Origin: CAZTTG01 sp964615935
GTDB lineage: Bacteria; Planctomycetota; UBA1135; GCA-002686595
Length of the DNA stretch: 24,480 nucleotides
NCBI GenBank assembly: GCA_964615935.1
Contig: CAZTTG010000094.1
Coordinates: 1 to 24,480 of the forward strand
Direction of reading: 5' to 3'
This document shows positions 15,313 to 22,535 of the stretch, piece by piece. The number at the start of each line of letters is the position of its first letter. Within the stretch, counting starts at the first letter, position 1. The position numbers were made by a program, and so were the translations under genes. The notes below the pieces were generated by a model. The model did no database searches. It had not been told where the DNA came from and saw only the letters and a list, made by a program, of their open reading frames with translations.

Positions 15313-16440
15313 CTACGTCGAGCGCGGCAGCTCGACGCGGAAGCTCGTCCCCCCGCCCGGCCGGCTCTCCACCCGGATCTCGCCGCCGTGGGACTCGACG
15401 TTGCGGCGGGCGATGGCCAGCCCCAGCCCCGTCCCGCGGCGCTTGGTGGTGAAGAAGGGGTCGAAGACCCGGGAGAGGACCTCGGGCTCGATGCCCGGGC
15501 CGGAGTCGCTCACCTCGATGACGACCCGGTCCCCGCGACACGAGGCCGCGACCCGGATGGCGCCCCGCTCGGGCATGGCCTGGGCCGCGTTGAGCACCAG
15601 GTTGGCCAGGACCTGGCCGATGAGCCGGTCGTCCAGGGTCGCGCACAGGCCCTCCTCGACCTCGACCGAGACCTCGTGGCGGGCCAGGTCGGCCTGGCCC
15701 TCCAGGGACTCCAGGAGGTCGCGGATCAGGCCGTCGATCCGCCGCCGGGCGGTCTGGGGCGGGCCGGGCCGCGCGAAGCGCAGCAGGTCCTCGACGATCT
15801 CGTCCACGCGGCGGATCTCCCCCTGGATCCGATCGAAGGAGCGGCGGGCGGGATCGTCGGGCTCCAGCCGGCCCCCGAGGCGGCGCTCGAGGAGCTGGAC
15901 CGTGCCGTGGATGGTGGCCAGGGGGTTGCGGACCTCGTGGGCCACGGTAGCGGCCATCTCCCCCATCATGGCCATGCGGCGCGCGTGGCCCAGCTCCTCC
16001 TCGCGGCGCTTCTGGTCCGAGATGTCGCGGATGATCGCCGTGGACCCGATCGGTCGGCCCCGGGCGTCGTGCAGCATCGACCGGGTGATGCTGACCGAGA
16101 GCTCCACCCCGTCCTTGCGCACCCGGCGGCTGAGGTGGTTGGTCACGGTGCCGCCCTCCTGGATGCGGCGCTGCAGCCAGCCCAGCTCGTCGCTCTCCAG
16201 GAGGTCGGCCGGCACGATGAAGCCCACCTTGCGGCCCACCACGTCCTCGCGCCGGTGCTGGAACATGCGCTCGGCCCCGGCGCTCCAGTAGCGCACCACG
16301 TTCTGCGAGTCGATCAGGACGATCGCGTCGGGGGCCTCCTCGATCAGGTCCGCCAGGGAGATCTCGGCGTCGGAGAGGCTCCCGCCCAGGGAGTCCAGGA
16401 AGAAGCGCGAGCCCTCGCCGGGCTTCTCGGGATCGCCCAT
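15313..16440 (-). CDS. PAS-domain histidine kinase (NtrB-like), soluble
   Basis: The 375-aa protein has no transmembrane segment. A PAS domain covers about 28-142 (APDAIVLIDSQNVVRYWSAG to TAIIRDISDQKRREEE). HisKA carries H168 in ATVAHEVRNPLATI. The HATPase domain has N280 and N284 (NLVLNAAQAM), DSGPG at 312-316, FFTTKRRGTGLGLAI and GGTSFRVELP. The HE-x-RNPL box and the layout are those of the NtrB/AtoS type, whose partners are usually sigma-54 activators; no response regulator is in the window. GGGAGG lies 8 nt before the ATG. The gene starts 18 nt after the molybdopterin-subunit stop and is the last gene of the right-hand block, so it may report on the substrate of that pathway (inference). 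Confidence 0.9.
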   Translation of the reverse strand: MGDPEKPGEGSRFFLDSLGGSLSDAEISLADLIEEAPDAIVLIDSQNVVRYWSAGAERMFQHRREDVVGRKVGFIVPADLLESDELGWLQRRIQEGGTVTNHLSRRVRKDGVELSVSITRSMLHDARGRPIGSTAIIRDISDQKRREEELGHARRMAMMGEMAATVAHEVRNPLATIHGTVQLLERRLGGRLEPDDPARRSFDRIQGEIRRVDEIVEDLLRFARPGPPQTARRRIDGLIRDLLESLEGQADLARHEVSVEVEEGLCATLDDRLIGQVLANLVLNAAQAMPERGAIRVAASCRGDRVVIEVSDSGPGIEPEVLSRVFDPFFTTKRRGTGLGLAIARRNVESHGGEIRVESRPGGGTSFRVELPRST

Positions 16441-16458
16441 GGGTCGAGCCTCCCGGCC

Positions 16459-18855
16459 CTACTCCCGCCCCTTCGCCCGCAGGGCCGCCAGCACCTTCTC
16501 GGGGGTGATGGGCAGGTCGCGGATGCGCACGCCCACCGCGTCCCAGATGGCGTTGGCGATGGCCGGCGCGGTGGGTACCAGGCCGGGCTCGCCCACCCCC
16601 TTGGCGCCGAAGGGCCCGTGGGGGTCGTCGGTCTCGACGAACTCCAGGTCCACGGGGAAGTCCATCTCGTACACCGTGGGGATCTTGTAGTCGCGGAAGT
16701 CCGGGTTCTGGATGCGCCCCTCGACCGATCGCAGCTCCTCGTAGAGGGCGAAGCCCACGCCCTGGGCCAGGGCGCCCAGGGCCTGCCCCCTCAAGGTCTG
16801 CAGGTTGAGCACGCGCCCCACGTCGTGCACCGCCGCGGCGCGCAGGATGCGCACCTCGCCGGTCTCGCAGTCCACCTCCACCTCCACGCCCTGGGTGCCC
16901 CAGGCGTAGGTGGCGGACATGTTCCCCAGGCCCCTCTCGAAGTCGGGGAGCTGGCTGGGCGGGTCGTAGAAGGCCTGCTCGCACAGCATCTCGCCCTCCT
17001 CGCGGAAGTGGATGGCCCGCAGGAAGCGCTCGAGCGACAAGCGCGCCCAGGGCTCGTCCGGGGCGCCCTCGAGGCTGAGCCAGCCGTCGCGGAGCTCGAA
17101 GCGCTCGCGCCGGGCGGCGGCGCGGAAGTCGAAGTCGGGAGGGCTGGCCTCGGGGTGTTTCCGCCGGTGCTTCTTCAGGCCGCGCTCGACCTCGGCCGGG
17201 AAGACCTCCTCGGCCAGCTCGAAGATGCGCGCCCGCAGCTTCTCGGCCGCCATCCCGGCCGCGTTGAGGGCGGTGAAGGCGCCGCGGCTGGCGTGGGTCC
17301 CCACGTCCCAGGGACAGGTGGAGGTGTCGGTCTGGACGATGAAGACCTTCTCGGGCAGCACGCCCAGGCTCTCGGCCACGCCCTGCGTGAGGGCCGAGTG
17401 GAAGCCCTGGCCCATCTCCACCCCGCCGCTGGCGACGTAGACGTTGCCGAAGTCGTCGAGGCGCAGGATGATCCCGCTGGCGTCGGAGCGGTAGATGCGG
17501 CCCGAGCCCCCCACGTGCACCAGGGAGGCCAGGCCCACCCCACGCCGGCGGTCGCGGCCCTGGCCGCGCCGCCTCCCCCAGTCGAGCTTGCTGGCCGCGC
17601 CCTCGAGGCACTCCGCCAGGCCGCAGGTGGAGACCTGAAGGCCCATGGGCGTGACCTCGTCGGGCCGGTTGCAGTTGCGGCGGCGCAGCTCCAGCGGATC
17701 GATGCCGGCCTCCTCGGCCAGCTCGTCCAGGTTGCTCTCCAGGGCCCAGGTGAGCTCGGGGTTCCCGTAGCCCCGCATGGCCTGGCAGTAGGTGTTGTGG
17801 GTGTAGGCCAGGCGGGCGTCGAAGCGCACGTTGGGCACGCGGTAGAGCGAGGTGGCCGGCAGCATCATCACCCCGGGGTAGGTCGCGCCCCAGGAGGCGT
17901 AGGCCCCGTTGTCGAGCAGCGCCCGCGAGTCCCGGAAGGTGAGCCGCCCGCCGGCGTCGCAGCCCTGCTCGATCCACACCTGGGAGCACTGGCGGGGCGA
18001 GAGGTAGGCGAACTCCTCCTCGCGGCTGTAGACGATCTTCACCGGCCGGCCGGTGCGCTGCGCCAGCAGGATGGCGATGTGCTCGTAGGCGTGGGTGTCC
18101 AGGCCCGAGCCGAAGCCGCCGCCCAGGCAGGGGACCACCACCCGGCAGTTGCGGCCGGGAAGGCCCATGGCGAAGAGCGCCCGGTTGAAGTCGCGCTGGG
18201 CCAGGAAGGGGATCTGGGTCTTGGCCCACACGGTGAGGTTGCCGTCCGGGCCGAACTCGGCGATGCAGCCGGCCGTGCCCATGCAGCTCTGCTGCTGGCG
18301 CGGGGTCGAGAACTCGCCCGCGACCGCGAAGCGCGCCTCCCGCCGGCCGGCCTCCAGGTCGCCGGTCTCGTGGTGGTAGGCGAGCGGCAGGAGGTTCGAG
18401 GTGCGCGGGCGCCCGTCCGGGGTGGTCTCGTGGACCAGGGGCGCGCCCTCCTCCAGGGCCTCCTCGGGCGTGAAGACCGCCGGCAGGGGCTCGTACTCGA
18501 CCTCGATGAGCTCCACCGCCTCGGCCGCGATCCCGGGCTCGGTCGCGGCCACGGCGGCCACCTCGTCGCGGAACTGCCGCACCCGGTCGCGCTTCAGGGC
18601 GAAGTTGTCCCGCAGGAAGCCGATGCGCAGCTCGGGCGTGTCGTAGCCGGTGATCACCGCCAGCACCCCGGGGAGCGCCTCGGCCTTGGAGGTGTCGATG
18701 CGCAGGATCCTCGCGTGCGCGTGCTCGCTGAACTTGATCTTGCCGTGGAGCATGCGCGGCCGCTCGAGGTCGTGGACGTAGAGCGCCCGGCCGGTGGCCT
18801 TGTCGGGGGCATCGGGGCGCGGGACGTCCCGGCCGATGTGCGATCGGCGGCTCAT
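16459..18855 (-). CDS. Xanthine-dehydrogenase-family molybdopterin-binding subunit
   Basis: The 798-aa large subunit carries the molybdenum cofactor. It opens IGRDVPRPDAPDKATGRALYVHDL, then HAHARILRIDTSKA and DEVAAVAA (aldehyde-oxidase a/b-hammerhead domain, to about 125). Cofactor motifs: GGGFGSGLD (245-253), AMRGYGNPE with R361, GVEMGQG with Q483, and GAKGVGEPGL with E756, the place of the catalytic Glu1261 in xanthine oxidase. DNGAYASWGATYPGVMM and MRGYGNPE recall the alpha subunit of 4-hydroxybenzoyl-CoA reductase from memory. Odd: where relatives carry an MEPH-type motif, this reads CMGTAGCIAEF (191-201). The ATG at 18855 has GGAGG 7 nt upstream and overlaps the [2Fe-2S] stop (ATGA). The substrate is not known; the CoA-transferase next door favours an acyl-CoA. 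Confidence 0.9.
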   Translation of the reverse strand: MSRRSHIGRDVPRPDAPDKATGRALYVHDLERPRMLHGKIKFSEHAHARILRIDTSKAEALPGVLAVITGYDTPELRIGFLRDNFALKRDRVRQFRDEVAAVAATEPGIAAEAVELIEVEYEPLPAVFTPEEALEEGAPLVHETTPDGRPRTSNLLPLAYHHETGDLEAGRREARFAVAGEFSTPRQQQSCMGTAGCIAEFGPDGNLTVWAKTQIPFLAQRDFNRALFAMGLPGRNCRVVVPCLGGGFGSGLDTHAYEHIAILLAQRTGRPVKIVYSREEEFAYLSPRQCSQVWIEQGCDAGGRLTFRDSRALLDNGAYASWGATYPGVMMLPATSLYRVPNVRFDARLAYTHNTYCQAMRGYGNPELTWALESNLDELAEEAGIDPLELRRRNCNRPDEVTPMGLQVSTCGLAECLEGAASKLDWGRRRGQGRDRRRGVGLASLVHVGGSGRIYRSDASGIILRLDDFGNVYVASGGVEMGQGFHSALTQGVAESLGVLPEKVFIVQTDTSTCPWDVGTHASRGAFTALNAAGMAAEKLRARIFELAEEVFPAEVERGLKKHRRKHPEASPPDFDFRAAARRERFELRDGWLSLEGAPDEPWARLSLERFLRAIHFREEGEMLCEQAFYDPPSQLPDFERGLGNMSATYAWGTQGVEVEVDCETGEVRILRAAAVHDVGRVLNLQTLRGQALGALAQGVGFALYEELRSVEGRIQNPDFRDYKIPTVYEMDFPVDLEFVETDDPHGPFGAKGVGEPGLVPTAPAIANAIWDAVGVRIRDLPITPEKVLAALRAKGRE

Positions 18856-19343
18856 CGCGACGCCTCCGCCCTGAGCTCGACCGCCCGCTTCACCGACTCG
18901 AGGATCTGCACGTAGCCCGTGCAGCGGCACAGGTTCCCGCCCAGGGCGGCGCGGATCTCCGCCTCCGTGGGCGAGGGCCGCGCCTCGAGCAGGGCGTGGG
19001 CCGAGAGGATCATCCCCGGCGAGCAGAAGCCGCACTGGATCCCGCCCCGCTCCACGAAGGCCCGCTGGACGGGGGAGAGCTCGCCTCCGGTGCAATGGGG
19101 GCCCTCGAGCCCCTCGATGGTGGTGACCCGCCGCCCGTCGGCCTCGGCCGCCGGGAGGAGGCAGGCGTTCACCGCGCGGCCGTCGACGAGCACCGTGCAG
19201 GCGCCGCACTCGCCCTGCCCGCAGCCCTCCTTGACGCCGGTGTGGCCGAGCGGCCCGCGCAGGAGGTCGAGCAGGAGCTGGGCCCCCTCGACCTGGGCCC
19301 GCACGGGCTGATCGTTCAGGTGGAAGGAGATCTCGGTCCTCAT
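18852..19343 (-). CDS. [2Fe-2S] subunit of molybdenum hydroxylase
   Basis: This 163-aa small subunit passes electrons between the molybdenum site and FAD. It has both expected clusters: the plant-ferredoxin type with C41, C46, C49 and C61 (EGCGQGECGACTVLVDG), and the alpha-helical type with C104, C107, C139 and C141 (IQCGFCSPGMI and GGNLCRCTGY). The length is normal for the family. The start at 19343 (MRTEISFHLN) follows GGGGAGAAG and overlaps the FAD-subunit stop in ATGA; the long open frame upstream lies over the FAD gene and is not coding. It is followed by the molybdopterin subunit with another ATGA overlap. All eight cysteines are present, so the subunit should be functional. Confidence 0.95.
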   Translation of the reverse strand: MRTEISFHLNDQPVRAQVEGAQLLLDLLRGPLGHTGVKEGCGQGECGACTVLVDGRAVNACLLPAAEADGRRVTTIEGLEGPHCTGGELSPVQRAFVERGGIQCGFCSPGMILSAHALLEARPSPTEAEIRAALGGNLCRCTGYVQILESVKRAVELRAEASR

Positions 19344-20212
19344 TCGCTTCTCCCCATGATCTCCGCGATCGCGCGCCGCAGGAGCACTCCGGTGATCCAG
19401 CGGCGGTGGTCCAGCCCCGCGCGCACGTCCGAGATGGGCGCGACCGCCCCGGACGCGATCTCGCCGGCGCGGGCCGCCCGCTCGGCGGTCACGGCATTCC
19501 CGGCGAGCACCGCCTCGGCCTCCGGCAGGCGCAGGGGAGTGGGCGCGACCGCCCCGGCGGCGATGCGCGCGCGCCGGCAGGTCTCGCCCTCCAGCTCGAG
19601 CAGCACCGCCACGCTGGCGATGGAGAGGTCCACCCCCACCCGGCCGCGACAGCGGTAGACGGCCCGCGAGCCCTCGGCGGGCGGTGGCAGCAGGATCTCC
19701 GCCAGGATCTCCTCGGCCGCCAGGGCGGTCTCGCCCGGCCCGGTGAAGAGCTCCTCGATCGGCAGCTCGCGCTCCCGGATGTGGAGCTCGCGCTCGCCAC
19801 TGGGCCCCAGGATCCGCACCCGCGCGCCCAGCACCAGCAGCGGCGGCGCGGTGTCGGCGCAGGGCGAGGCGTTGCACAGGTTGCCGCCGATGGTGGCGGT
19901 GTTGCGGATCTGGGCGCAGGCCATGCGCTCGACCGCCTGGACGAGCACGGGGTAGCGCGCGCGCAGGCCCTCGTGCTCGAGGATCTCGGCCAGGGTGGTC
20001 CCGGCGCCGATCCTGCCGCCCTCCGCGAGCTCGATCCCGGCGAGCTCGGGAACCGATCGCAGGGAGATCAGGGCCGCGGGCGCCGGCGCGCCCCCCTTGA
20101 TCTGCACCAGGAGGTCCGTGCCCCCAGCCACCCAGCGGGCTCCCTCGATCCCGCCCCGCAGCTCGAGGGCCTCGGCGAGGCTCCGGGGTCGGTGGTAGTC
20201 GATGCGCCTCAT
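19340..20212 (-). CDS. FAD-binding subunit of molybdenum hydroxylase
   Basis: This 290-aa medium subunit binds FAD. Motifs: YHRPRSLAEALEL at the start, AGGTDLLVQIKGG (29-41), and TIGGNLCNASPCADTAPPLL (107-126), the two classic flavin-binding stretches, then the CO-dehydrogenase flavoprotein C-terminal domain (about 180-290). It lacks the roughly 40-residue insert with extra cysteines that carries the [4Fe-4S] cluster in 4-hydroxybenzoyl-CoA reductase beta, so electron flow is more like other xanthine-dehydrogenase-family enzymes than that reductase. The ATG at 20212 overlaps the CoA-transferase stop (ATGA), with AAGGGA close upstream. Subunit order FAD, [2Fe-2S], Mo is a usual one for the family. 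Confidence 0.93.
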   Translation of the reverse strand: MRRIDYHRPRSLAEALELRGGIEGARWVAGGTDLLVQIKGGAPAPAALISLRSVPELAGIELAEGGRIGAGTTLAEILEHEGLRARYPVLVQAVERMACAQIRNTATIGGNLCNASPCADTAPPLLVLGARVRILGPSGERELHIRERELPIEELFTGPGETALAAEEILAEILLPPPAEGSRAVYRCRGRVGVDLSIASVAVLLELEGETCRRARIAAGAVAPTPLRLPEAEAVLAGNAVTAERAARAGEIASGAVAPISDVRAGLDHRRWITGVLLRRAIAEIMGRSE

Positions 20213-21462
20213 GCGTCCCTTCCCGCTCCGGCGATGACGCCCTGCTCGAAGAGCTCGGCGATCCGCGCGGGCTCCACCCCGACCTCGCGCAGCACCGCCT
20301 CGGTGTGCTCGCCGTAGGCGGGCGCGAAGGAGAGTCGCCCCCCCCGCTCATCGAGGTGAGGCGTGCTCACCGCCGCCGGTGGCAGGCGCACGCTCTTCCC
20401 GTCGGGGGTCTCGGTCGAGAGGGCGGTCTCGCGCACGAAGTCGAGGTCCATGACCTCCTCGATGGGCGTGATGGGCGAGTGCGGGACGCCCGCCTCGAAA
20501 AGGGCCGCCGAGACCTCGGCCGAGCTGTGGCGGGAGGTGATGGCCTCGATGGCCGAGTGCAGCTCGGCGCGGCGGGCGCGGCGGCCCTCGTTGGTGGCCC
20601 ACTCCTGCCGGTCCAGACCGGCGAGCATCGGGTGGGCCACGGCGCGCTTCCACTGCGAGTCGCTGCCGATGGCCACGTAGACGAATCCGTCGGCCGAGGG
20701 GTAGGCGTTCACCGGGATGAACTGGCGGTGCTCGTTGCCCGAGCGCTTGAGCTCCTCGGGCGGGCTGCCCATGTCGAGCATGGGCAGGAAGGTGTGCAGC
20801 CAGGAGACCGCCAGGCGGGCCATGGAGACGTCGATGGCGCGGCCCTTCCCGGTCCGGTCGCGCTCCCACAGGGCCAGCAGCACCTGGGCGAAGGCCTCGT
20901 CGCCTGCCTTGAGGTCGATCAGCGGCGGGCCGCACTGCAGGGGCGGGCCGTCGGGCGCTCCGGTGATGTCCATGTAGCCGCACAGGGCCTGCAGCATGGG
21001 GTCGTAGCCGGGCACCTCGGGGTGCGCGGTCCCCATGGCCGAGATGCCGCACCAGACGAGGTCCTCGCGCTCGGCCCGCAGCGACTCGCAGTCCAGGCCC
21101 AGGGCCCCGTGGCGCACGGGCAGGGTGTTGGTGCAGAAGACGTCCACCGGCAGCTCGCGCACCAGCTTCCGCAGGAGCTCGCGGCCGGCCTCGCTCTTGA
21201 GGTCCAGGGCGATGGCCTGCTTGCCGGCGTTGGGAGCGACGAAGTAGCTGGCCCGGTCCCCGCCGGCCACCGGCCGCCCGATGTACCGGTTGGGATCCCC
21301 GGGGGTGGGGCGCCCGGCGATGGGCGCGGGCTCCACGCGGATCACGCGCCAGCCGAGGTGGACGAAGCGCAGGGTGGCGTAGGACATGCTCAGGGCCTGC
21401 TCGACGCTGAGCACCACGGGGACTTTCGAGGGGTCAGGCATGGGATGGCGTGGCGGCATCAT
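20209..21462 (-). CDS. Class III CoA-transferase (CaiB/BaiF family)
   Basis: The product (417 aa) moves CoA from an acyl-CoA donor to a carboxylic acid. Family marks: an N-terminal LSVEQALSMSYATLRFVHLGWRVIRVEP with a Rossmann-like start, PNAGKQAIALDLKSEAGRELL, VPGYDPMLQALCGYMDITG, and PLIDLKAGDEAFAQ, whose D183 sits at the place of the catalytic Asp169 of formyl-CoA transferase; then ERDRTGKGRAIDVSMA. The start is uncertain: ATG at 21462 or 21459 (29- or 26-bp overlap with the DUF1848 gene), or ATG at 21441 (MPDPSKVPVV, 8-bp overlap). None has a good ribosome-binding site. Directly followed by the molybdenum hydroxylase genes, it probably activates the acid that this enzyme, and perhaps the mutase, act on (inference). 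Confidence 0.9.
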   Translation of the reverse strand: MMPPRHPMPDPSKVPVVLSVEQALSMSYATLRFVHLGWRVIRVEPAPIAGRPTPGDPNRYIGRPVAGGDRASYFVAPNAGKQAIALDLKSEAGRELLRKLVRELPVDVFCTNTLPVRHGALGLDCESLRAEREDLVWCGISAMGTAHPEVPGYDPMLQALCGYMDITGAPDGPPLQCGPPLIDLKAGDEAFAQVLLALWERDRTGKGRAIDVSMARLAVSWLHTFLPMLDMGSPPEELKRSGNEHRQFIPVNAYPSADGFVYVAIGSDSQWKRAVAHPMLAGLDRQEWATNEGRRARRAELHSAIEAITSRHSSAEVSAALFEAGVPHSPITPIEEVMDLDFVRETALSTETPDGKSVRLPPAAVSTPHLDERGGRLSFAPAYGEHTEAVLREVGVEPARIAELFEQGVIAGAGRDA

Positions 21463-22351
21463 AGCGCCCCCACAGCGAGGGCGAGTCGGGATCGCTCTCT
21501 GAGCGGCGCCGGCGGGCCAGCTCGTCCGAGCGGGTGGTGTAGCAGTAGAGGCAGCCCAGGGTGCAGGTGTCGGGGATGCCGATGTCGCGGCTGGGGACGC
21601 AGCGGCAGTGCGGCCGCTGGCCGGGGTCCTTCTCGGCGGGCCAGGTGCCGCCGAAGAGCCGCCCCAGCAGCCGGTCGTCGATGCAGCGGGTGGGGCCGAT
21701 GCCGAGGGCGGTCCAGTCCTGGGCCGGGGCGCAGGCCTCCACCGCGAGGCCGTGCTCGCGGGCGATGCGCACCAGGCCCTCGAGGAGGGCGGGCAGCTCG
21801 GGCCAGCTCGCGGGATCGCGGACGAGCTCGGTGCCCCACTCGAAGTGCCGGGCCATCCGGCGCTCGGTCTTGCGGTAGGCGTCGAGCAGGCTGATGACCA
21901 CGCGCTCGGCCCGGCCCTCGAGCCCGCCCGCGATCCGCGCGAAGCGCTCCAGGTGCCCGGCGAGGGGGAAGGCCTCCCCCACGGGGATGGGGTCGTAGCG
22001 CCAGACGACCGCGCCCGGCGGCAGGCGCCCGGCCAGCTCGCGGAAGGTCCGCAGGGCGACCGCGAGGGGCGGCACGCGCGGCTCGGCCGGCGGGCCGTAG
22101 CCGGTCATCGTGTAGTGGAAGTAGTAGCGGACGCCCAGCCGGTCCAGCAGCGGTAGGGTGTCGAGGAGCGGCCGCGCGTGGCGGGTCCAGAAGACGATGG
22201 CGTCGACGTCCTCGGGCCGCAGCGAGATCCGCCTCACCTGGGTCGGGTTGAAGGGGTTGGGCACGGTGCAGAACCCCTCGCGCAGGCGGCGCTCGAACCA
22301 GGACGCGTAGAGGGCCGGGAGGTCGGTCCGCCGACTGGCCGAGAGGATCAT
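21434..22351 (-). CDS. DUF1848 family protein with C-terminal cysteine cluster
   Basis: The product (305 aa) starts MILSASRRTDLPALYASWF, the usual opening of DUF1848 proteins, so the start is put at 22351; an in-frame ATG at 22414 would add 21 residues coming partly from an inserted element. PNPFNPTQVRRISLRPEDVD and AIVFWTRHARPLL follow, again family-typical. The C-terminus has C249 and C251 (HCRCVPSRDIG) and then C263, C267 and C270 in DTCTLGCLYCY. This CxxxCxxC looks like a radical-SAM-type [4Fe-4S] motif but lies at the C-terminus. The function of the family is not known to me; metal or Fe-S binding is inferred from the cysteines. The gene overlaps the CoA-transferase start and lies in the acyl-CoA block, but a link to that pathway is not shown. 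Confidence 0.85.
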   Translation of the reverse strand: MILSASRRTDLPALYASWFERRLREGFCTVPNPFNPTQVRRISLRPEDVDAIVFWTRHARPLLDTLPLLDRLGVRYYFHYTMTGYGPPAEPRVPPLAVALRTFRELAGRLPPGAVVWRYDPIPVGEAFPLAGHLERFARIAGGLEGRAERVVISLLDAYRKTERRMARHFEWGTELVRDPASWPELPALLEGLVRIAREHGLAVEACAPAQDWTALGIGPTRCIDDRLLGRLFGGTWPAEKDPGQRPHCRCVPSRDIGIPDTCTLGCLYCYTTRSDELARRRRSESDPDSPSLWGRYDAATPSHA

Positions 22352-22368
22352 GCCGCGCCCCGCCGCCC

Positions 22369-22535
22369 CTAGCAGCCCGTTGAGGAAGTGCTCCGGATGC
22401 CAGGGCGGCGGCATCCGCTGCGGGTCGGTGCCTGGAAACGCAGGCGAATTGGCGAATTCGGCGAGGCTTTCAGGTGCCGAGCCGGAGTGGAGGACGTCGT
22501 CATGGCGCCGGATGACTTCTTCAATGGGCTGCTAG
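22369..22535. mobile_element. MITE-like element with 24-bp inverted ends and CTAG target duplications
   Basis: The left end (22373-22396) begins CAGCCCGTTGAGGAAGT; the right end (22508-22531), read on the minus strand, begins CAGCCCATTGAAGAAGT. The arms agree at 20 of 24 positions. CTAG lies directly outside both ends (22369-22372 and 22532-22535). The core has no credible gene but holds more structure: CGGATGCC (22394-22401) pairs with GGCATCCG (22410-22417), and GGCGAATT occurs twice in tandem near 22442-22457. Length between the duplications is 159 bp. Non-autonomous elements with ends of this kind are moved by a transposase elsewhere in the genome (inference). The right CTAG holds the mutase stop codon. 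Confidence 0.65.

Noticed and set aside
16459..20212. Xanthine dehydrogenase proper or true 4-hydroxybenzoyl-CoA reductase
   Set aside because: No purine genes are near and the large subunit differs in the MEPH-like motif; the FAD subunit lacks the [4Fe-4S] insert of the reductase. Only the family-level name is supported.
22369..22535. Integron attC site or plain terminator for the inverted repeat
   Set aside because: The arms do not have the RYYYAAC/GTTRRRY order of attC sites and no integrase is present; a terminator does not explain the CTAG on both sides or the restored junction.
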